Assembly (NCBI GenBank): GCA_945897545.1
Contig: CAMDGJ010000070.1
Span: 1-12,174 of the forward strand
DNA: 12,174 nucleotides
Reading direction: 5' to 3'
DNA from: Flavobacterium psychrophilum
Lineage (GTDB): Bacteria > Bacteroidota > Bacteroidia > Flavobacteriales > Flavobacteriaceae
The position numbers and the translations under genes were made by a program. Below the pieces are notes generated by a model. That model saw nothing but the letters and a program-made list of their open reading frames with translations. It was not told the origin of the DNA and did no database searches. Positions 1 to 7,303 of this stretch are shown here, piece by piece; positions within the stretch are counted from its first letter, which is position 1, and each line of letters opens with the position of its first letter.

Positions 1-1
1 T

Positions 2-22
2 TAAACCCAAATTAGGCGTTAG
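2..22 (+). repeat. Left terminal inverted repeat of the IS
   Basis: This stretch begins taaacccaaatta and matches the reverse complement of 1392-1412 at 19 of 21 positions. The two mismatches are at the 14th and 17th bases. It overlaps the last codons and the stop (12-14) of the minus-strand transposase. Confidence 0.85.
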
Positions 23-1358
23 AAATATCGAATTTAAAATCATAAGCTTTTGAATAGTTCCAAAGTCCATCAAACCAGGCCCTTCGTTTTTTGTTTAGAG
101 CAATTTTCAACACCATATTTTCATTTATTTTTTCAAAATAAGCGCCAATTGCAAAAGTTCTATATCTTAAAGTCGAGAGTGTTTTTTGAGTTTTTTCTTG
201 GAGCACAAAAGTTCTAAATAGCGCCATTAAATTGTAAGATATCATAGCAAATGTTAGAGCTGCTTCTGTTCCAAAAAAACTTTGAAGGTTGAAACTATCA
301 AAACCAAAATCATATTTTAATTCCTTGATTCTATTTTCTGCATTTGCTCTGCCTCGGTATAATCTCCATATTTCTGCTGGTGCAAATTTCAGGATGGTAA
401 CGTATGCCGAATAACGATAATTATTGTCAATTTCTTGTTCTGAAAAAAGTTTTAATTGCTTGCTAGGTGCATTTGGCCTGTCTTTAATTCTTTGCCGAAC
501 CATTACAATTCTTCTAGGCTCGTTCCAAGTGTCGCTTTTATATAATTGTTCACAGATTTCTATTCCAGTATCAAGAGTAAGCCAAGAGGTACTTGCCCCA
601 ATAACCCTTTGTAACGGCTTTGTGAACTTGGCAGCTATGATGTAGTCTTTTTTTTTATTTTCTAAATAATCAAGAATGTCGGATTGAAAAAAACCGCTAT
701 CTAAACGAATTAAACTGATTGTTTTGTTCTTTAATTTAGATAATGTGTCTTCCAAAAAAGATAAAAAATTATACGGCGAACTAGTATCGCCACTACGTAA
801 CCACATGTTGGCAACAAGTTTTACATCATCTATAAATGCAATTAATGGATGATGAGAATTACGCCCTTTTTTGGCTGGATTATATCCTTTTTTTGCTCCT
901 TATTGGTGGCCGTATCTTGTCATTACCGCGGAATCAATATCTAAAGTGAAGTTGTCAAATTTGAAATTATCGAATATCCACGAATAAAAATAATCACTAA
1001 CTCGTTGGTTTTTTGCTTGGTCAAACTTTGCGAAGAATCTTTTATAGGTGTCTTGTCCCGCTGTGTTTTTCCAATCAAAAATTTTACCTAATGCAACATC
1101 ATGGCGAGTTACTTCAGTGTGCAAAAATCGATTGGCGCCACACCAAATACTAGTAATAAATCCCTCGATTATTGTCGATGATTTGTATCCTCGATTGGAA
1201 CCTTATTTTGGCAAGTCTGGATTGTTGTCAATAAGTTCTCGAAACTTGATTTTTCGAAGCATTTGGCTCAAAAAAACCATTCCGCCCCAAGGTGTAATCT
1301 CTTTGCTGGTATAGGAAATATCGAAGTCTATAGATGAAAATTTTCTAATGCTACGCAT
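12..1358 (-). pseudogene. IS1380-family transposase with two in-frame stop codons
   Basis: A DDE transposase would cut the element at its inverted repeats and insert it elsewhere. Reading minus from ATG 1358-1356 to TAA 14-12 gives 448 codons in a single frame, with no indel needed. It is broken by TAA at codon 52 (1205-1203, after the residues NPDLPK and before GSNRGY) and TAA at codon 153 (902-900, between RYGHQ and GAKKGYNP). Both positions look like single-base changes, plausibly from CAA and from GAA. The likely catalytic residues survive: Asp in TLDIDS (about 140/142), Asp in RLDSGFF (about 220) and Glu in AENRIKEL (about 341). The C-terminal YNLMALFR block typical of the family is also present. 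Full length and preserved motifs suggest recent inactivation. Sequencing error is the alternative, but two separate stops make it less likely. Confidence 0.88.
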
Positions 1359-1361
1359 TAG
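1345..1361 (-). promoter_or_regulatory. Palindrome covering the transposase start codon
   Basis: The arms ctaatgc and gcattag (7 bp, perfect) are separated by 3 bases. Read on the minus strand, the 5' arm contains the transposase ATG (1358-1356), so in mRNA the start codon would be paired. Start-codon masking by structure is a known way for some insertion sequences to limit translation from read-through transcripts. That this palindrome does so is inference. It could also be a transposase binding site, because the heptamer repeats part of the terminal inverted repeat. Confidence 0.4.
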
Positions 1362-1391
1362 GATTTATAAGGCTAATTTAAACTATTTTTT

Positions 1392-1412
1392 CTAATGCGT
1401 AATTTGGGTTTA
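1392..1412 (-). repeat. Right terminal inverted repeat of the IS
   Basis: This is the partner of 2-22, ending aatttgggttta on the plus strand. The transposase start lies 34 bp inside it. The heptamer ctaatgc at its inner edge (1392-1398) recurs directly at 1345-1351 and inverted at 1355-1361, so the right end carries extra copies of part of the terminal sequence. Confidence 0.85.
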
Positions 1413-1634
1413 TTACTTATTTATGTATTGTGTCGTTTTTATTAGCATTTAAACGATGTATTTTTTTTGTGTAGTTTTTATTTTGTTACTTTGAGCTGTT
1501 AAAAATTATTGACATTAAATTAAAATTACTATTTATCATGTTTTTTTTGTATTTTTTGTAATACAATAAGTGCTCAGTCGGATTAAGATTAGTTAATTCA
1601 ACAGTGTTTGTCATTTAGACCTTTAGAGGATAAA
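1413..1634. other. AT-rich spacer right of the IS, no gene seen
   Basis: No convincing coding frame was found here. The stretch is rich in T runs. It contains two small inverted repeats: tcgttt/aaacga at 1433-1438 and 1451-1456, and ttgtatt/aatacaa at 1547-1553 and 1560-1566. Neither is followed by a T tract on the plus strand, so neither is a good terminator. A weak promoter-like TTACTTTG sits at 1486-1493 with a TTG at 1467-1469. It differs from the TAnnTTTG consensus at one base and is too far from the next ORF to assign. One side of any target-site duplication should lie in the first bases after 1412. Confidence 0.5.
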
Positions 1635-1901
1635 ATGCCAACTCAAATCTTCTAAAAAATTACGGAATACTCTATTCTTGACCGTAGCTTGCCTTTTGAT
1701 ATTTCTTCAAATCTTGAGGTGAATGGAAAAAAAGTTATTTTTCTTACTAAACAGGAATTAAATCCTTCCAAACCTTGTTTTCTTTTTCATACGTTAAGTA
1801 TAGAAAATAGCAAGGCATTTGCTAGGTATTATCTTGATTTTACGATTAATGGAGTTAAAAATATTATTCCGATAACCATAGATTTTGAGAAAAATAATTG
1901 A
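1635..1901 (+). pseudogene. Unrecognised small ORF with an in-frame stop at codon 7
   Basis: I do not recognise this protein. From ATG 1635-1637 the frame reads MPTQIF, then TAA (1653-1655), then continues open for 81 residues beginning KITEYSILDRS and ending DFEKNN before TGA at 1899-1901. Without the stop it would encode 88 residues. The only in-frame start after the stop is a TTG at 1689, which would give 70 residues. The sequence is mixed polar and hydrophobic, with no signal peptide and no membrane segment. A lone Cys lies in the phrase PCFLFHTLS. It may be a small broken gene, the tail of a larger lost gene, or a real gene using the TTG start. It sits between a dead IS and a broken surface-protein gene, which favours decay. 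Confidence 0.4.
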
Positions 1902-1945
1902 GTATGGCAAGTTGTTAATTATACTATCTAAAAAATTTAATGATA

Positions 1946-4571
1946 ATGAAAAAAAATACACAGACTAATTTTATTCTTAAAATAGTATTTGCTTTTTTGT
2001 TTACAGTTGAATGCGCAGAATAAAATCTTAAACAACGGAATAAGAAGAATAGGAAATGGTGCAGAGAACTCCATTAATACTTCTGGAAACATGCAACAGC
2101 CGTTTTATTACAATTCAACACTAGCGGTATGGAGGCCTTTAACATTTAGTACATATCCTCTAGATATCCGTTGGGGGGTAGGTGGTGATGGAACGAACAA
2201 CTGGAATATTAATGCTGGTGCTATTGTAGAGAATCCAATAGTGAGTAATCCTGTATACGACTATACTGGATTTACCATTACGAATGCTGTAACTGGAGAT
2301 GGTTATGGCTCTATAAAATTTACGGGTAATATAACAATAAATGCCCAACTTTTTTTAATAGAGAATACTTATACTCTCCAGCAAACAGGAGGGTATATTA
2401 GAATAAAAATAAAAATCACCAATGTAAGTGGCTCTACTGCAAGTAATGTACGTCTCTGGGTGGGTACACGTGATGACTTTGTTGGAGATAATGATGGCCC
2501 TACCAAAGAGAGAGGAAATTTAGTTGGGACTGCTTTTACTGTTCTATCTACTGCCTTTCAACAGGCCAAAGCAGTAAAAGTATCTACTCCCACAGAGGCA
2601 GTATTGTTTTTTAGTAATTCTGCAAGGGCGTACACATCTATAAATGCTTGTTGTTCCTTTTCAAATGCTGCAAACCAAGATCCTGCTACTTCTGCTATAA
2701 CGGCTACGGGTGACGGTTCTTATGCATTGTACGTTCGATTCAATGATTTACTTAATGGACAGAGTGACGAATTAGATTGGTATTATGCTTCTGGTACATT
2801 AGCAGATATTACAGCTATTATTGCTCAAGTAGCCACGGCATCTGCCTCTGTCAGTAATGTTTCTTTTACAAAGGCAGACTATACTTATTCTTCTTCGCAA
2901 ACTGGTACGACCAGTTATGTAGTAGTAAACAGTACTGATACTGTTCCAACAGATTTGCAAATAGAGGCAGGTGTAAATTATACGGGTGGTACTATAGTTG
3001 CTAGTGGTAATGCTGCAACTACAGCCAACGTGAACAGGATATTCAATTTGACAGCACTAAATCCTAATACAAATTACAAAGTTTATGCTGTCACAAAATA
3101 TTTTAATGGGACAATTAATGTGTTTACTGCTATACAAAATGTAGCTTTCAAAACGATGTTAGCCCCAACAGTTACCACTCCGGTAACCATAAACGCCAAC
3201 GGTACCTTATCGGTAAGCGGAACTGCAGAACCTGGAACCACGGTAACGGTGACTTTCCCTGACGGAACAACAGGAACAGCACTTGCTGCTAGTCCAAGCG
3301 GTGCTTATGGTCCTGTATCTTCAATTGCGCCTCAAACATCGGGCAATATTACTGCTACAACAACAGATTTAGCCAATAATGTAAGTCCAATAACTACCGT
3401 TATTTATACTCATGCGCCAACCGCTTCAGCTAGCCAATCTTTTTGCGATTCGGCCACAGTGGCCAATTTAACAGCAACGGGAACAAACATCAAATGGTAT
3501 GATGCAGCAACCAATGGGAATCTTTTAACTGGTACAACCGCTTTGGTTTCTGGAAATAAATATTATGCTTCACAAACCATAAACTCTACCGAAAGTAGGA
3601 GAACGGAGGTAACGGCAAACATTAATATAACCAGTGCGCCAAACGCTTCAACTACCCAATATTTTTGTAATTTTGACACAGTAGCCAATTTAATGGTAAC
3701 GGGAACTAGCATCAAATGGTATGATGCAGCAACCAATGGAAATCTTTTAATCGGCTCAACGGCTTTGGTTTTGGGGAATATTTATTATGCTTCACAAACC
3801 TTAAACTCTTGCGAAAGCATCAGAACTGCGGTAACGGTAAAAGATGTGACAATGCCAATAGTAATTACAAAAAACATCACTGTTCAACTTGATGCATCGT
3901 CAAATATATTGATAGCTGCCGCAGATGTAAACAATGGCTCGACAGACAATTGTGGAATCAGTTCATTAGAACTAGATAAGTCGTTGTTTAGTTGTGCTGA
4001 TTTAGGTGAGAATGTTGTTATTCTAAAAGTAACAGATAATAGTGGAAATGTTGCTACTAGAACAGCTATTGTAACAATTGTTAATAGTCAGCCTAATTTA
4101 ATTAGAAAACATTTTGACGATGTTATTTTCTTTGATAATAGTTCTAAAGCCTTCATTGCATAAAGTTGGTACAAAAATGGAGTTTTAGTATCGAGTCAAA
4201 CAACTCAATATTTTAAAGATAGTGGAGCTCTTAATGGAGCCTATTATGCTAAAGCTATAAAAATTGATGGTACTGTTATTACAACATGTCCTTTAACATT
4301 CTCTCCTTTAATAGAAGTAGAATATTTAAAGATTGCGCCTAATCCAGTTAAAAGTAATTCAAGTTACCAAATCTTTACTAATGTAGATTCAGCTAAGTTG
4401 CAAAACGCCCGTGTTACAGTGTTTAATGCACTTGGAGTACTAGTGAATGATAAAATGGTTGATGGTAAAACAACGGTTATGATTGCGCCAAGTACGGAGG
4501 GGATTTATATTGTAAGGATGACCTTAGCAAATGGTAAATACTTCACACAAAACCTTTTAGTTATAAATTAA
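1946..4571 (+). pseudogene. T9SS-sorted multidomain surface protein, broken by a frameshift and a stop
   Basis: Once repaired, this would be an 874-residue secreted, surface-anchored, probably adhesin-like protein. ATG 1946 starts a signal peptide (MKKNTQTNFILKIVFAF), but the next part, CLQLNAQNKI, is in another frame. The shift must fall between 1986 and 2020, most simply as one extra T in the T6 run at 1993-1998. The open frame then runs to TAA 4161-4163. Approximate domains, numbered from the open frame at 1989: unknown beta-rich N-terminal region 11-280, FN3-like 285-390, bacterial Ig-like 391-475, two tandem Ig-like repeats 476-620, HYR-like 620-697. Past the TAA the same frame continues to 4569-4571 and encodes a type A T9SS sorting domain (from about 4326: LKIAPNPV, VFNALGVLV, EGIYIVRM, NLLVIN). 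Both export and sorting signals are thus detached from the body. Confidence 0.82.
3414..3842 (+). repeat. Tandem 222-bp duplication encoding two Ig-like domains
   Basis: Copy 1 starts at 3414 and copy 2 at 3636, each encoding about 74 residues. The most conserved part encodes IKWYDAATNGNLL in both copies, and the shared DNA there is nearly identical. The first Cys (SFC / YFC) is kept in both copies. The second is kept only in copy 2 (NSCES), with Thr in its place in copy 1 (NSTES), so copy 1 lacks a likely disulfide partner. Confidence 0.85.
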
Positions 4572-4590
4572 ATCATTTAAGAGTATGAAG

Positions 4591-4613
4591 TCCTCGTTTA
4601 ACAGAAACGAGGA
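4591..4613 (+). other. Perfect 9-bp hairpin between the surface-protein pseudogene and the barrel gene
   Basis: The arms tcctcgttt and aaacgagga pair perfectly around the 5-base loop aacag. No T run follows, so it is not a normal intrinsic terminator. It lies 19 bp after the upstream stop and 33 bp before the next start. This position would suit an mRNA-processing or stability element between two co-transcribed genes, but that role is inference. Confidence 0.5.
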
Positions 4614-4646
4614 TGGATTATTCAAATGCAATAAAAACAAATAATT

Positions 4647-5480
4647 ATGAAATTTGATCTTAAATATATAGTAGGGTTTGTGCTAATTTTATTCTCTCAA
4701 GGAATTAAAGCGCAGTTTTATGTAGGAATACAAACAGGAATAGGGAATATTCAAAGTGATGTAAAAGGGGTGAGGTCAGCCACTGATATTGGCCTAGCAT
4801 TAAAGGCAGGTTACATATATTCATTGACGGATCACATAGGTATTGGATCTGGAGTTGAGTTTGCGCAATATAAGCAAAAGGTGTTTCTAGAACAACCCTC
4901 AGCAACGCTAACTAATTTTGAGGTTGATGCTACTGGTTCGGCATTCTTGTATAATGTTACCACAGGAAATTATAAAGAATATCAAACATTGCAAGCCATT
5001 CAGATTCCACTTTTTTTGCAGTATAAAAAGAATATTAACAAAGGAATTGATTTCAATTTTAGAGCGGGTGTTAAATACTTCTTACCTATAAATTACAAAA
5101 TCAAATCATCTGCAACAACAGTTAAAGGAGTTGCATACTACCCAGATTTTAATTTATATCTTGATAATTTGCCAGAATATGGTTTTGGAAATCAAACCAA
5201 TTACGCGGCATCAGGAGAGTACAACACAAAAGGTATTTTAATGAGTACGTTTGAGTTAGGTTTTACTTTTAAAATGGGAGAAAAGAGTGCTTTGTACACC
5301 GCTATGTTTCTTGACAGCGGTTATGGAACAATCCTTGATCAAAAACAAAACGAGTCTTATTTAAGCTATAATCCAACATCAGTCACGGATAGAAAAGCAA
5401 ACGGATTGTATAGCACCGACAAAGATGCAACTATAAAACCCGTTGCATTCGGATTAACAGTAGGTTGGAATTTTGAATAA
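4647..5480 (+). CDS. Outer-membrane beta-barrel protein, secreted via signal peptide
   Basis: The 277-residue protein has a clear signal peptide (about residues 1-22, ending GIKA before QFYVG). The mature part alternates short polar and aromatic strands, as in outer-membrane beta-barrels. It starts with YVGIQTGIGNI and ends with the barrel-closing strand FGLTVGWNFE, whose terminal aromatic/acidic pattern is typical of such proteins. Family-level match: porin-like OMP beta-barrel domain (the OmpW/OmpX-like group common in Bacteroidota). The exact ligand or partner is unknown. ATG 4647 is chosen because the signal peptide begins there. It follows the broken T9SS gene by 75 bp and probably shared a transcript with it, so it may once have anchored or served that protein. 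It does not look like the PorP/SprF family that often accompanies T9SS adhesins. It is intact, unlike its upstream neighbours. Confidence 0.8.
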   Translation: MKFDLKYIVGFVLILFSQGIKAQFYVGIQTGIGNIQSDVKGVRSATDIGLALKAGYIYSLTDHIGIGSGVEFAQYKQKVFLEQPSATLTNFEVDATGSAFLYNVTTGNYKEYQTLQAIQIPLFLQYKKNINKGIDFNFRAGVKYFLPINYKIKSSATTVKGVAYYPDFNLYLDNLPEYGFGNQTNYAASGEYNTKGILMSTFELGFTFKMGEKSALYTAMFLDSGYGTILDQKQNESYLSYNPTSVTDRKANGLYSTDKDATIKPVAFGLTVGWNFE

Positions 5481-5602
5481 ATTCCGTTGTGGCTAATACT
5501 TAATCAAGGTGCTACAGGAGACCAGATAGTAAAAAAAACAGACAAATAAACTGAGGGGTATTTCGCTCTTGGTTTAAAAGTCTTTTAATTTTAAAAATGA
5601 TC

Positions 5603-5638
5603 AAAGGCTTTCTTTTTTATAAAGGCAGCCTTTTTTTT
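5603..5638 (+). terminator. Intrinsic terminator after the barrel gene
   Basis: The stem aaaggct (5603-5609) and agccttt (5627-5633) flanks a 17-base loop, and an uninterrupted run of eight T begins at 5631. It lies about 120 bp after the stop codon of the barrel gene and faces the plus strand. The long loop makes it weaker than a compact hairpin. Confidence 0.65.
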
Positions 5639-6063
5639 AATGATTCAAGTCGACAATAAAGAGAAAGTAAAACAGGAGGCTGAATATTTTTGAATTTCTT
5701 CTAAGACCCTTAATTTTGAAAATGCTATTTTATTTTCTTCTAAATTTTCTCGAAGTTGCACAAGAATAAGTGTTTTAACCTTTTTCTTACTGTTGTTTCC
5801 CTAGATTTTTAAAAATATTTAGTGACTATCCGTTGCTAATGGCAACTAATTATTTCAGTCGCGGATTTAAAGAATTACATCGACTTCCTGATTTGTTTTT
5901 TAAAAAATCATTGAAAATGATGCTAATTGCTTCGCCTGTTCGATTCACTCGGGTCGTGGCTTAATTTTCATAAAGCGTTTGAGTTCTGAAAATTCAGTCC
6001 GCTTAACGGGCAGCCATAATATTTTATGCCTAAATTCAGTTTTTTTAAACGTGGAGAATTCAG
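5639..6063. other. Intergenic stretch before hpt, no convincing gene
   Basis: No long or recognisable coding frame was found. The best small frame is ATG 5839 to TAA 5962-5964 (41 codons, beginning MATNYFSRGF), with no recognised family and no clear promoter. An inverted repeat gttgc/gcaac spans 5832-5846. Around 5925-5965 the base composition becomes less AT-rich than the surroundings, and the stretch may be a dispersed intergenic repeat. Three copies of attcagt occur at 5992-5998, 6034-6040 and 6058-6064, the last touching the hpt promoter box. The first copy is part of the near-palindrome ctgaaaattcag (5986-5997). A minus-strand open frame running from 6265 back to 5945 overlaps the start of hpt and shows no protein-like features. 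Confidence 0.5.
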
Positions 6064-6071
6064 TACCTTTG
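6064..6071 (+). promoter_or_regulatory. Probable hpt promoter, -7 box
   Basis: TACCTTTG matches the Bacteroidota -7 consensus TAnnTTTG exactly and ends 23 bp before the hpt ATG, predicting a leader of about 18 bases. The -33 region shows only a T run (6040-6046), not a clear TTG. Such boxes can occur by chance in AT-rich DNA. Confidence 0.55.
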
Positions 6072-6094
6072 GCAATTATTTTTAAAACAAAAAT

Positions 6095-6625
6095 ATGATA
6101 CAACTTCACGATAAACAATTTGTTCCGTTTATTTCTGCAGAGGAAATAGATTTTGCCATTGCAAAGATTGCAGCATTGGTAGAAGACGATTTTGCTGATG
6201 AAACGCCAGTATTCATTGGAGTTTTGAATGGCTCTTTTATGGTAGTTTCTGATTTCATGAAACATTATAAATCTCCTTGTGAATTGAGTTTTATTAAGAT
6301 GGCATCTTACGAAGGAACAACTTCAACAAATGAGGTAAGGCAATTAATAGGGTTAGACCAAGATTTAACCGGACGAACGGTTGTTATCATTGAGGATATT
6401 GTTGATACAGGAAATACTTTGTTAGCTTTAAAAGAATTATTCAGAAAACAAAACGTCAAGCATTTTAAAATTGCAACACTTTTTTTCAAACCTGAAGCAT
6501 ACAAACAAGCGGTTAAAATAGACTACGTTGGAATTAGAATTCCAAATAAATTTATTGTAGGATATGGATTAGACTACGATGGTTTGGGTAGAAATTTACC
6601 CGAAGTATATCAATTAAAAGACTAA
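6095..6625 (+). CDS. hpt: Hypoxanthine phosphoribosyltransferase
   Basis: This cytoplasmic purine-salvage enzyme joins hypoxanthine (and usually guanine) to PRPP, giving IMP or GMP plus pyrophosphate. At 176 residues it has the normal length for the bacterial type I phosphoribosyltransferase. Visible motifs: GVLNGSF near residues 42-48, the flexible-loop SYEGTTS at 71-77, the PRPP-binding signature VVIIEDIVDTGNTL at 96-109 with its acidic pair E100-D101, and the purine-pocket stretch with FIVGYGLDYD at 153-162. The ATG at 6095 sits just after a good promoter box, which supports the start. It is followed by adk 80 bp downstream on the same strand. Pairing with adenylate kinase fits a purine nucleotide unit. 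It ends with TAA, which argues against TAA being reassigned in this genome. Confidence 0.96.
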   Translation: MIQLHDKQFVPFISAEEIDFAIAKIAALVEDDFADETPVFIGVLNGSFMVVSDFMKHYKSPCELSFIKMASYEGTTSTNEVRQLIGLDQDLTGRTVVIIEDIVDTGNTLLALKELFRKQNVKHFKIATLFFKPEAYKQAVKIDYVGIRIPNKFIVGYGLDYDGLGRNLPEVYQLKD

Positions 6626-6628
6626 ATA

Positions 6629-6698
6629 GTTATCCGTTATGAGTTATGCGATAAGAGTAAGCGTATAACACATAACGCACAGCGCACAACAAATAACT
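6629..6698 (+). repeat. Period-7, partly self-complementary repeat between hpt and adk
   Basis: The hpt-adk gap can be written as ten consecutive 7-base units: gttatcc, gttatga, gttatgc, then diverged units, then tataaca, cataacg, cacagcg, cacaaca, aataact. The first half is largely the reverse complement of the second. Arms at 6635-6650 and 6662-6677 pair over 16 positions with one mismatch and one G-T wobble around an 11-base loop. It has no T tract and is not a terminator. It may fold between the two cistrons of one transcript. Confidence 0.6.
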
Positions 6699-6705
6699 TT
6701 ACAAA

Positions 6706-7278
6706 ATGATCAACATTATTTTATTCGGGAAACCAGGAGCGGGAAAAGGCACGCAAGCAGAATTTTTAAAAGAAAAATATAATTTGACGCACCTTTCAAC
6801 CGGTGACATTTTTAGATTTAATATAAAAAATGAAACAGCTTTAGGAAAATTAGCCAAAAGTTATATTGATATAGGCGATTTAGTTCCTGATGATGTTACA
6901 ATTAAAATGTTAGAGGATGCAGTAAATAAAAATCTAGACACAAATGGGTTTTTGTTTGATGGTTTTCCAAGAACATTAGAACAAGCAGAGAAATTAGACC
7001 TTTTTTTAGCCACTAAACATTGGAAAGTTACTGCTATAATTGCACTTGAAGCCGATGACGAAATTCTGATTCATCGGATACTAGAAAGGGGTAAAACCAG
7101 CGGAAGAGTTGACGATCAAGATGAAGAAAAAATCAGACGTCGGTATGAAGAATACAATGAAAAAACAGCGCCTCTGATGGAATATTATACAGTTCAAAAT
7201 AAATTTTATCCAGTAAGTGGAACTGGAACAATAGCTGAGATTACAGAGCGTTTGAGCACAGTAATCAATAATTTATAG
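6706..7278 (+). CDS. adk: Adenylate kinase, short (zinc-less LID) form
   Basis: This cytoplasmic enzyme reversibly converts ATP and AMP to two ADP, and is needed for energy balance and nucleotide synthesis. The 190-residue protein shows the P-loop GKPGAGKGT at 8-16, the AMP-binding STGD at 31-34, the family signature DGFPRT at 85-90, and the arginines RGKTSGRVDD at about 128-137 with RRRYEEY after it. The LID is the short loop, without the zinc-binding Cys insert of long forms, which explains the length. The start at 6706 gives the N-terminus MINIILFGKPGAGKGT standard for the family. It lies between hpt and a membrane transporter gene only 25 bp downstream and is probably co-transcribed with both. 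A TAACTTTA sequence just before the start resembles a promoter box but lacks the final G. Confidence 0.97.
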   Translation: MINIILFGKPGAGKGTQAEFLKEKYNLTHLSTGDIFRFNIKNETALGKLAKSYIDIGDLVPDDVTIKMLEDAVNKNLDTNGFLFDGFPRTLEQAEKLDLFLATKHWKVTAIIALEADDEILIHRILERGKTSGRVDDQDEEKIRRRYEEYNEKTAPLMEYYTVQNKFYPVSGTGTIAEITERLSTVINNL

Positions 7279-7303
7279 AGAAGTACACATTTTCTAATCA
7301 AAT

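Larger units (their letters stand above)
1..1412 (-). mobile_element. IS1380-family insertion sequence, nearly complete, inactivated
   Basis: One long minus-strand transposase frame (12-1358) lies between imperfect 21-bp inverted repeats at 2-22 and 1392-1412, giving an element of about 1.41 kb, the size expected for this family. The transposase stop codon sits inside the left inverted repeat. The element is structurally whole, but its transposase has two nonsense codons, so it could move only if another copy supplied the enzyme. The window starts at the left tip of the element, so the flank needed to identify a target-site duplication is not visible. The family assignment rests on the protein (DDE residues and the AENRIKEL block), not on the ends. 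Being exact about the outermost base is not possible from one side. Confidence 0.88.

Noticed and set aside
1048..1314. Plus-strand open frame over the transposase
   Set aside because: It lies opposite the clear IS1380 transposase frame and has no protein-like features.
1547..1566. Terminator in the spacer right of the IS
   Set aside because: The T run precedes the weak AT-only stem on the plus strand instead of following it, and no gene ends nearby.
12..4571. TAA reassigned to an amino acid throughout this genome
   Set aside because: hpt, obgE, the transporter, the barrel gene and the minus-strand genes all end in TAA at the expected family length, so TAA works as a stop here.
5839..5964. 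41-codon frame as a small protein gene
   Set aside because: It has no recognised family, promoter or ribosome-binding signal, and short open frames are common by chance. It is kept only as part of the spacer note.
5945..6265. Minus-strand open frame of about 106 codons across the hpt start
   Set aside because: It overlaps the confidently identified hpt N-terminus on the opposite strand and has no recognisable domain or signal peptide.
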